NCBI GenBank assembly: GCA_000620545.1
Contig: KK211150.1
Location: 124,001-188,000, forward strand
Reading direction: 5' to 3'
Length of the DNA: 64,000 bases
DNA from: Intrasporangiaceae bacterium URHB0013
GTDB lineage: Bacteria; Actinomycetota; Actinomycetes; Actinomycetales; Dermatophilaceae
Of this stretch, positions 56,722 to 64,000 are shown in pieces. The translations under genes were made by a program, and so were the position numbers. The notes beneath the pieces were generated by a model. It had not been told where the DNA came from, ran no database searches, and saw nothing but the letters and a program-made list of their open reading frames with translations. Numbering within the stretch: the stretch's first letter is position 1; the number at the start of each line of letters is the position of its first letter.

Positions 56722-57306
56722 GTGCACCTCGTCTGCGTGACCGGTCCGCCGGCCGTCGGCAAGATGACGGTGGGTCGGGCGGTCTGCGACCTGACGGGTT
56801 TCCGGCTCTTCCACAACCACATGTCGATCGAGCCCCTCCTCGGGGTCTACGACTTCGGCACGCCGTCGTTCCGGCGGATCAACGCCCTGATCCGCCGCGA
56901 GGTCCTCGCCGAGTCCGTCGTCGCCGACCTGCCAGGGCTCGTCTTCACCTTCGCGATCGACCTCGACCATCCCGACGACCTCGCGCACCTGCGCGAGCTC
57001 ATCGCGCCGGTCGAGCGCGCCGGCGCGCCCGTCGACGTCGTGGAGCTGTACGCACCCCAGCACGTGCGTCTGGCCCGCGAGGGTGGCCCCGACCGTATGG
57101 AGCACAAGCGCAGCAAGCGCGACGTCGAGTGGGCGCGCGCGCACGTCATCGAGCTCGAGGCCCGGGCGCGGTTCAGCACCGACCCGGCACGCGACGGCGA
57201 GCGGCTGCTGCCCGGCCACCGTCACCTGCGCCTCGACAACGACCACGGTGACGCGGGCGCGACCGCAGAGCGGATCGTTGCCGAGCTCGGGCTGCCGCGG
57301 CTCTGA
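56722..57306 (+). CDS. P-loop NTPase, kinase-like
   Basis: A 194-residue protein with Walker A GPPAVGKMTVGRAV near residue 8. Late features include a lysine/arginine-rich lid (RMEHKRSKRDVEW) near 125. It looks like an AAA_33 or shikimate-kinase-like NTPase that could phosphorylate a small molecule. No signal peptide. GTG at 56722 follows the rhomboid stop by 8 bases. Substrate is unknown. Confidence 0.8.
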   Translation: MHLVCVTGPPAVGKMTVGRAVCDLTGFRLFHNHMSIEPLLGVYDFGTPSFRRINALIRREVLAESVVADLPGLVFTFAIDLDHPDDLAHLRELIAPVERAGAPVDVVELYAPQHVRLAREGGPDRMEHKRSKRDVEWARAHVIELEARARFSTDPARDGERLLPGHRHLRLDNDHGDAGATAERIVAELGLPRL

Positions 57307-57535
57307 TCCCTGTGGCCGGAAGGAAAGTTGTCCACCGGCTGTGGATAAACCTGTGGATGTAGTTACACACGTGTCATTCATCCCCAGCTGGGGACAACTC
57401 TGTGGACAACTCGCGCTCGTCGCGGTGCCGATTGTGCACGACCGTCATCCACAGGTGTGGACCGGGACGCACAGCGCCGGCTGTCCACAGGTGTGGACAG
57501 CCGGCGCAGGGTGGCGTTGTGGGCGGCGGTGCTGC
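57307..57535. promoter_or_regulatory. Second DnaA-box cluster upstream of crgA
   Basis: A 229-base gap without a gene has at least six DnaA-box-like 9-mers: TTGTCCACC (57328), TGTGGATAA (57340), TGTGGATGT (57352), TGTGGACAA (57401), TCATCCACA (57445) and CTGTCCACA/TGTGGACAG around 57481-57500. Density is close to that of oriC, but it lies about 25 kb away. Confidence 0.8.
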
Positions 57536-57787
57536 TCAGCGCCACCGCATCGTCATGATGAACCCGCCCATGAGCAGGACGAAGCCCACGCCGAGGTTCC
57601 AGACCCCGATGGACCCGATCGGGTACTGGTACTCGCTCACGTAGTAGACGACGATCCACAGCAGGCCCAGGACGAGCAGCGTGATGAAGACGGGCGCCCA
57701 CCAGGTGGGGTTGGGCTCGGCGGCCTTGCTGGTGCGGGGCGGGGTGTATGCCGTCGCCTTGTGGTCGCGGCCTTTGGACTCGGGCAC
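57536..57787 (-). CDS. crgA: Cell division protein CrgA
   Basis: The protein has 83 residues and two membrane helices, WWAPVFITLLVLGLLWIVVYY and GVWNLGVGFVLLMGGFIMTM, separated by a short loop (SEYQYPIGSIG). This is the CrgA family, which helps place FtsZ and recruit septal peptidoglycan enzymes in Actinobacteria. The GTG at 57787 has AAGGAG 6 bases upstream. The gene is read leftward from a region rich in DnaA boxes. Confidence 0.95.
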   Translation of the reverse strand: MPESKGRDHKATAYTPPRTSKAAEPNPTWWAPVFITLLVLGLLWIVVYYVSEYQYPIGSIGVWNLGVGFVLLMGGFIMTMRWR

Positions 57788-57937
57788 TGCGTTCTCCTTG
57801 CTCTGAGTTGAGGCAAGGGTAACCAATAGCGCGCGCGGCGTCCTCCGGGTGGCCACCTCGCCTCCGGTCGGCCCGCGAGCCGTGACGAGGCACAATGGAG
57901 GCGGCGCGGAGGGTCCGCGCGAGCGAGGACACCAGTC

Positions 57938-58789
57938 ATGAAGGATGTCGACCCGCCGGAGCAGCCGGCGGTGCAGGACGCTGCCGACCCGGCCGCGTCC
58001 CGCTCGGTCGACCCCCTCGACCCCCTCGACGCAGCGGACAGCGCTCCGACGCCCCCGACCGACCGGCGTCGTCGTCGTCTGACGTGGGGCCTGCTCGTGC
58101 CCGTGGTCATGGGCGCGGCCGGCGTGATGTTCGCGATGAGCTTCCAGACCGCGCAGGGTCGCGACCTCCGGGCCGATCGCGACCTGCCGCAGCTGATCAT
58201 GGAGGGCGACTCCAGGGTCGCCGAGAAGGCCAGCGTCCTCGACGGGCTTCAGAAGGAGGTCGAGGCGCTGTCGAAGGCGAACGCCCCCACCGACGACCAC
58301 CTGTCCGGCCTGACCCGCGCGGCCGACGCGCTCGCCGCGCCGGCCGCGACGACCAAGGTCCGGGGCGCCGCGCTCGAGGTGACTCTCGACGACGCGAAGC
58401 GCACCGCGGACTCGCTGCCCGACGGCTTCACCGCCGACGACATCGTCGTCCACCAGCAGGACGTCCAGGCCGTCGTCAACGCGCTCTGGACCTCAGGCGC
58501 CGAGGCGATGATGATCCAGGACCAGCGAGTCATCTCGACCAGCGCGGTCCGCTGCGTCGGAAACACCCTGATCCTCCAAGGTCGCGTCTACGCCCCGCCC
58601 TACCGGATCACGGCCATCGGTGACGTCGACCGCATGCAGCAGGGTCTCGACGCCGACCCCTCGGTCAACATCTACCGCCAGTACGTCGATGCCGTCGGCC
58701 TCGGCTATGCCCTCCACACGACCAGCTCGACGGAGTTCCCGGCATACTCGGGCTCGGTCGACTTCCAGTACGCGTCGCCGATCCGCTGA
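57938..58789 (+). CDS. DUF881 family membrane-anchored protein
   Basis: The protein has 283 residues. A Pro/Asp-rich N-terminus is followed by one membrane helix (LTWGLLVPVVMGAAGVMFAMSF). The exported part has a coiled-coil-like segment and the family core: GAALEVTLDDAKR, DDIVVHQQDVQAVVNALWTSGAEAMMIQDQRV cut to its QDVQAVVNALWTSGAEAM core, then RCVGNTLILQGRVYAPPYRI. It holds the position of mycobacterial Rv0012, between crgA and trpG. Its biochemical role is unknown, though the neighbourhood suggests cell division or envelope. Confidence 0.9.
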   Translation: MKDVDPPEQPAVQDAADPAASRSVDPLDPLDAADSAPTPPTDRRRRRLTWGLLVPVVMGAAGVMFAMSFQTAQGRDLRADRDLPQLIMEGDSRVAEKASVLDGLQKEVEALSKANAPTDDHLSGLTRAADALAAPAATTKVRGAALEVTLDDAKRTADSLPDGFTADDIVVHQQDVQAVVNALWTSGAEAMMIQDQRVISTSAVRCVGNTLILQGRVYAPPYRITAIGDVDRMQQGLDADPSVNIYRQYVDAVGLGYALHTTSSTEFPAYSGSVDFQYASPIR

Positions 58790-58818
58790 GCGCGCCACCC
58801 ACGACCTCTGAGGCCCGC

Positions 58819-59448
58819 ATGACCCGCATCCTCGTCATCGACAACTACGACAGCTTCGTCTACACGATCGTCGGCTACCTCGAACAGCTCGGCGCCGACT
58901 GCACCGTCGTGCGCAACGACGCCGTGCCCGCGACGGACGCGGCTGCCTACGACGGCGTGCTCGTCTCGCCCGGCCCGGGCACTCCCGAGGACGCCGGGGT
59001 GTCGATGGACATCATCCGCGAGTGCGCGCGCATCGCGAAGCCGATGTTCGGGGTGTGCCTCGGGCACCAGGCACTCGGCGTCGTCGCCGGCGCCGTCGTC
59101 GGGCGGGCGCCCGAGCTGCTCCACGGCAAGACCTCGCTCGTGCACCACGACGGCACCGGCGTCCTCGAGGGCCTGCCGAGTCCCTTCACGGCCACCCGCT
59201 ACCACTCGCTGACCATCGACCCGGCGACCCTGCCCGACGAGCTCGTCACGACCGGCAGCACCGACTCGGGCCTCGTCATGGCGGTGCGCCACCGCGACCT
59301 GCCGCTGCACGGCGTGCAGTTCCACCCCGAGAGCGTCCTGACCCAGGGCGGACACCGCATGCTGGCCAACTTCCTCGCCCTGTGCGGCGATCCCGACGCG
59401 GTGGCGCGTTCGGAGGGGTTGAGCCCCCTCGTGACGGCCGCCGTCTGA
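58819..59448 (+). CDS. pabA: Class I glutamine amidotransferase, component II of aminodeoxychorismate or anthranilate synthase
   Basis: A 209-residue enzyme that supplies ammonia from glutamine to its chorismate-binding partner. The catalytic Cys is in FGVCLGHQALG near residue 78 and the His/Glu pair in VQFHPESVL near 172. It starts MTRILVIDNYDSFVYTIVGYLEQLGA, typical. The pabA/trpG distinction cannot be made from the amidotransferase alone; at this position in mycobacteria it is trpG (Rv0013). No partner gene lies nearby. Confidence 0.88.
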   Translation: MTRILVIDNYDSFVYTIVGYLEQLGADCTVVRNDAVPATDAAAYDGVLVSPGPGTPEDAGVSMDIIRECARIAKPMFGVCLGHQALGVVAGAVVGRAPELLHGKTSLVHHDGTGVLEGLPSPFTATRYHSLTIDPATLPDELVTTGSTDSGLVMAVRHRDLPLHGVQFHPESVLTQGGHRMLANFLALCGDPDAVARSEGLSPLVTAAV

Positions 59449-59482
59449 CGCGACGGTCGAGCCGGCATACGGCACGAGCGCC

Positions 59483-59518
59483 ACGAAGGGCCCCTCCCGA
59501 GCGGGAGGGGCCCTTCGT
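59483..59518. terminator. Bidirectional terminator flanked by inverted GGCATAC words
   Basis: ACGAAGGGCCCCTCCC (59483-59498) pairs perfectly with GGGAGGGGCCCTTCGT (59503-59518), loop GAGC. GGCATAC (59464-59470) and GTATGCC (59520-59526) flank it in opposite orientation. It separates convergent pabA and pknB. Confidence 0.88.
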
Positions 59519-59537
59519 CGTATGCCGTGTGCTGACG

Positions 59538-61487
<1,950 letters not shown>

Positions 61488-61488
61488 G

Positions 61489-62826
61489 TCACTTCGCCTT
61501 GCCCTTGCCCTTGGTCTTGGCCTTGCCCTTGCCGGTGTGGGCGGGCTGCTGCTCGGGTTTCGTCGTCGTCGGGGAGAGGGCGGCCTTCGTCGCGGTCCGG
61601 CTCGTCGCGGTCCGGCTCGTCGCGGTCGGGCTCGTTGCGGTCGGGGCCGTCCGGGTGGGGGCGGCCGTGGTCGCGCGCGGGGCGGTCGGCGAGGCGCTCG
61701 GCGAGGCGCTCGCGGAAGCCGATGTGCCGGCTGGAGCGGGGGCCGCCGGTCGCGCGGCGGGACTCGTTGCCGGTCCGTTCAGGACGCTGCCGAGCGCGAA
61801 GGCACCCCCGGCCACCAGGGCCGCGGCCGGGACGGCCAGCCACGCCCGGTGTCGGCTCGACGGGTGGGCAGGCGCGCCCCCTCGCGGGTCGGCGGGCGGC
61901 AGGGGCAGGGCCCGGGTGGGGGTCGTGGGCCCAGCGGCCGTGGCCGCCTCCGGGGATGTGAGCGCGGTGGCGCCGGTGGCCACGGGAAGGTGGGTGACGC
62001 CGGGCAGGGGTGCCGACACCACACCGGCGGCCTCCGCGACGGTGCGGGCGTCGGCCGGGCGGTCGGAGGCCGACTTGGCCAGGCACGCGTCGACGACCTC
62101 ACGCAGGTCGACGGGCACGGTCGAGGGCAGCTCGGGCGGCGGGTCGTTGACCTGCGCGATGGCCGTTGCGACGGGCGTGCCCATGTCGAACGGCTTGCGG
62201 CCGGTGATCATCTCGTGGGCCACGACGCCGAGCGAGTAGATGTCGCTCGCCGCGGTCGCCGGCTCGCCGAGGGCCTGTTCCGGACTGATGTAGTCGGGGG
62301 TCCCGAGCACCTCACCCGTGAGCGTGTGCCCGGACCCGTCGCCGACGCGGGCGATGCCGAAGTCGGTGAGCTTCGCCTGACCCTCTGGCGTCACGATGAT
62401 GTTGGCCGGCTTCACGTCGCGGTGCACGACACCCGCGTCGTGGGCCGCAGACAGGGCCAATGCCGCCTGACCGAGCATCGAGCGTACGTCCTCGGCCGGC
62501 ATACCGCCGTCGCTGTCGCTGATGATCTCGCCGAGCGTGCGGCCGGGGACGAGCTCCATGACGAGGTAGGCCGTGCCGCCGTCCTCGCCGTAGTCGAAGA
62601 CCGAGGCGATGTTGGGATGGTGCAGCGAGGCGCTGCCGCGGGCCTCGTCCCGGAAGCGCTCGAGGAAGGCGTCGTCCTCGGGACCGTGAGGGCGCATGAC
62701 CTTGACGGCCACGGGACGGCGGAGCACCTCGTCGGTGCCCTCCCAGACGTCGCCCATCCCGCCGGACGCGATGCGGGCGCCGAGCGTGTAGCGGCTGCCG
62801 AGCGTGGCTCCTGTCGCGAGCGTCAC
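61489..62826 (-). CDS. pknA: Serine/threonine protein kinase (PknA-like)
   Basis: The protein has 445 residues. The kinase domain (about residues 10-275) has IASGGMGDVWEG, VAVKVM, VVHRDVKPANI and DFGIARVG, with catalytic residues intact. A Pro/Ala linker, a single membrane helix (WLAVPAAALVAGGAFALGSV) and a Thr/Pro tail of TATS-type repeats ending in KGKAKTKGKGKAK follow. The external lysine-rich end is unusual. The GTG at 62826 overlaps the pbpA stop (GTGA), as in the conserved pbpA-pknA-pknB order. It should regulate growth and division targets. Confidence 0.94.
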   Translation of the reverse strand: MTLATGATLGSRYTLGARIASGGMGDVWEGTDEVLRRPVAVKVMRPHGPEDDAFLERFRDEARGSASLHHPNIASVFDYGEDGGTAYLVMELVPGRTLGEIISDSDGGMPAEDVRSMLGQAALALSAAHDAGVVHRDVKPANIIVTPEGQAKLTDFGIARVGDGSGHTLTGEVLGTPDYISPEQALGEPATAASDIYSLGVVAHEMITGRKPFDMGTPVATAIAQVNDPPPELPSTVPVDLREVVDACLAKSASDRPADARTVAEAAGVVSAPLPGVTHLPVATGATALTSPEAATAAGPTTPTRALPLPPADPRGGAPAHPSSRHRAWLAVPAAALVAGGAFALGSVLNGPATSPAARPAAPAPAGTSASASASPSASPTAPRATTAAPTRTAPTATSPTATSRTATSRTATKAALSPTTTKPEQQPAHTGKGKAKTKGKGKAK

Positions 62827-64000
62827 CGGTCCAGCACCGCCTCCATGACCTCGCGCGCGATGGGCGCGGCGACACGGCCGCCACCCACCTCGCTGCCGCT
62901 CACGCCGCCGTCCTCCACGACGACCGCCACGGCGATCTTGGGGTCGGTGGCCGGGGCGAACGAGATGAACCACGCGTGTGGCGGCTTGTCCGGGTCGTGC
63001 TGGGCCGTTCCTGTCTTGCCGGCCACCTCGACGCCGTCGATCTGCGCCCGGGCACCGCTGCCGTTGTCGACGACCGAGACCATCATCTTGGTCAGCGTGG
63101 AGGCGGTCTCGGGCGAGACGGCCTGGGAGAGCTCGACCGGGTCGGGCGTCGACTCGATGATGTCGAGGTTGGCGCTGCGCACCGACTGGATCAGGTAGGG
63201 CGTCATGACCCTGCCCTGGTTGGCGATGCCGGCGGCGACCATCGCCATCTGCAGCGGTGTCGCGCGCACGTCGTACTGCCCGATGGCGGACTGGGCGGCC
63301 TGCGGGGCGTTGAGGTCGGCCGGCACCGAGCTCGTCGAGACGCGCATCGGGATCTGCAGCGAGTCACCGAACCCGAACTTGGCGGCCTGCGCGCGGATCT
63401 TCTCGCCGCCCAGCTCGAGGCCGAGCGAGCCGAAAGCGGTGTTGCACGAGATCTCCAGCGCGTGGATGAGCGTCGTCTTGTTGCCGGGCCCGCAGGCGCG
63501 GCCGTCCTCGTTGGGCAGGTCGGTGGGAGTCAACGGCAGGTCCAGCGTGGGCGGCCCGGGCACCGTGGAGTTCTCGTCCGTGGCGACGCCGTTCTCGAGG
63601 GCGGCCGCCGCGGTGACCACCTTGAACGTCGAGCCGGGCGGGTAGACGCCGTTGATCGTGCGGTTGAGGTAGGCCTTGTCCTTGTCGTTGGACAGCGTCC
63701 GCCACGCCTTGGCCGCCTTGTCGAGGTCGTGGCTCGAGAGCGGGTTGGGGTCGTACGACGGGTGGCTCACCATCGCGAGGATCGCGCCGGTGCTCGGGTC
63801 GAGGGCCACGACGGCGCCCTTGTTGTCACCGAGGGCCTTGTCGGCCGCGGCCTGCGCCTTGGGGTCGATCGTCAGCTCGATCGTCGCACCGGAGGTCTTG
63901 CGGCCGGTGATGAGGTCGGTCATGCGCCGCACGAACAGCGTGTCGGCATCACCCGAGAGCAGGTCGTCGGAGGCGTGCTCCAGCCCGTAGGGGGCGCCGA
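62823..64000 (-). CDS. pbpA: Penicillin-binding protein PbpA (transpeptidase), 5' part outside window
   Basis: The frame is open to the window edge, so the N-terminal part with its membrane anchor is missing. The visible 392 residues include the end of the PBP-dimer region (LEHASDDLLSG, RRMTDLITGRKTSGATIEL) and the transpeptidase domain. Catalytic motifs are SxxK in PPGSTFKVVTAAA, SxN in ISCNTAFG and KTG in EVAGKTGTAQHD. It ends with VEDGG and an Arg C-terminus. The internal ATG at 63932 is not the real start. Upstream genes would be rodA and the FHA/phosphatase set in other Actinobacteria. Confidence 0.95.
   Translation of the reverse strand, partial: GAPYGLEHASDDLLSGDADTLFVRRMTDLITGRKTSGATIELTIDPKAQAAADKALGDNKGAVVALDPSTGAILAMVSHPSYDPNPLSSHDLDKAAKAWRTLSNDKDKAYLNRTINGVYPPGSTFKVVTAAAALENGVATDENSTVPGPPTLDLPLTPTDLPNEDGRACGPGNKTTLIHALEISCNTAFGSLGLELGGEKIRAQAAKFGFGDSLQIPMRVSTSSVPADLNAPQAAQSAIGQYDVRATPLQMAMVAAGIANQGRVMTPYLIQSVRSANLDIIESTPDPVELSQAVSPETASTLTKMMVSVVDNGSGARAQIDGVEVAGKTGTAQHDPDKPPHAWFISFAPATDPKIAVAVVVEDGGVSGSEVGGGRVAAPIAREVMEAVLDR

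Overview
The window comes from a high-GC actinobacterial chromosome and is centred on the replication origin. Gene order around dnaA follows the classic Actinobacteria pattern: cca, nudix, DUF6049, pseudokinase, sigM, anti-sigma, trxB, trxA, cwlM, parB, parA, rsmG, jag, yidC, yidD, rnpA, rpmH, dnaA, dnaN, gnd, recF, dciA-like, gyrB, gyrA, DUF3566, tRNA-Ile, tRNA-Ala, ppiA, crgA, DUF881, pabA/trpG, pknB, pknA, pbpA. Composition (about 70% GC by eye), GTG starts, CrgA, CwlM and PASTA kinases fit Actinobacteria. A family near Dermatophilaceae/Intrasporangiaceae is my guess, not something the sequence proves.

Left arm (1-19990). An FHA-type/PP2C/LpqN-like gene set is followed by cca. Divergent from cca is a nudix-DUF6049-pseudokinase-sigM-anti-sigma run. 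No murJ flippase gene lies between DUF6049 and the pseudokinase. trxB, trxA and cwlM follow, with a SigR-like promoter in front of trxB. An accessory block comes next: acetyltransferase, quinone-conjugate reductase, hydrolase, phosphodiesterase, Nei-type glycosylase and a polytopic membrane protein.

Origin core (19991-45557). parB and parA surround a cluster of parS sites; parA has a very long disordered N-terminal extension. rsmG, jag, yidC, yidD, rnpA and rpmH read leftward. dnaA, dnaN, gnd, recF, the dciA-like gene, gyrB, gyrA and a DUF3566 gene read rightward. A divergent epimerase/TetR pair sits between dnaA and oriC, so the main DnaA-box cluster lies directly upstream of dnaN. Two metalloproteases, one apparently fused to an emfourin-like inhibitor, are inserted between the dciA-like gene and gyrB.

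Right arm (45558-64000). Two tRNA genes flank a DLW-39 gene. Then come a caspase-like membrane protein with a small EACC1-like partner, a secreted GH31 enzyme, a candidate small RNA, two Ala-rich or antitoxin-like proteins, ppiA, a rhomboid protease and a P-loop protein. A second dense DnaA-box cluster precedes crgA. The window ends in DUF881, pabA/trpG and the pbpA-pknA-pknB operon, which is cut at the right edge.

Two signals stand out. A short word, GGCATAC/GTATGCC, recurs far more often than composition predicts and often sits as inverted pairs or next to terminators. The caspase/EACC1 pair looks like a possible cell-suicide or immunity module beside the origin.
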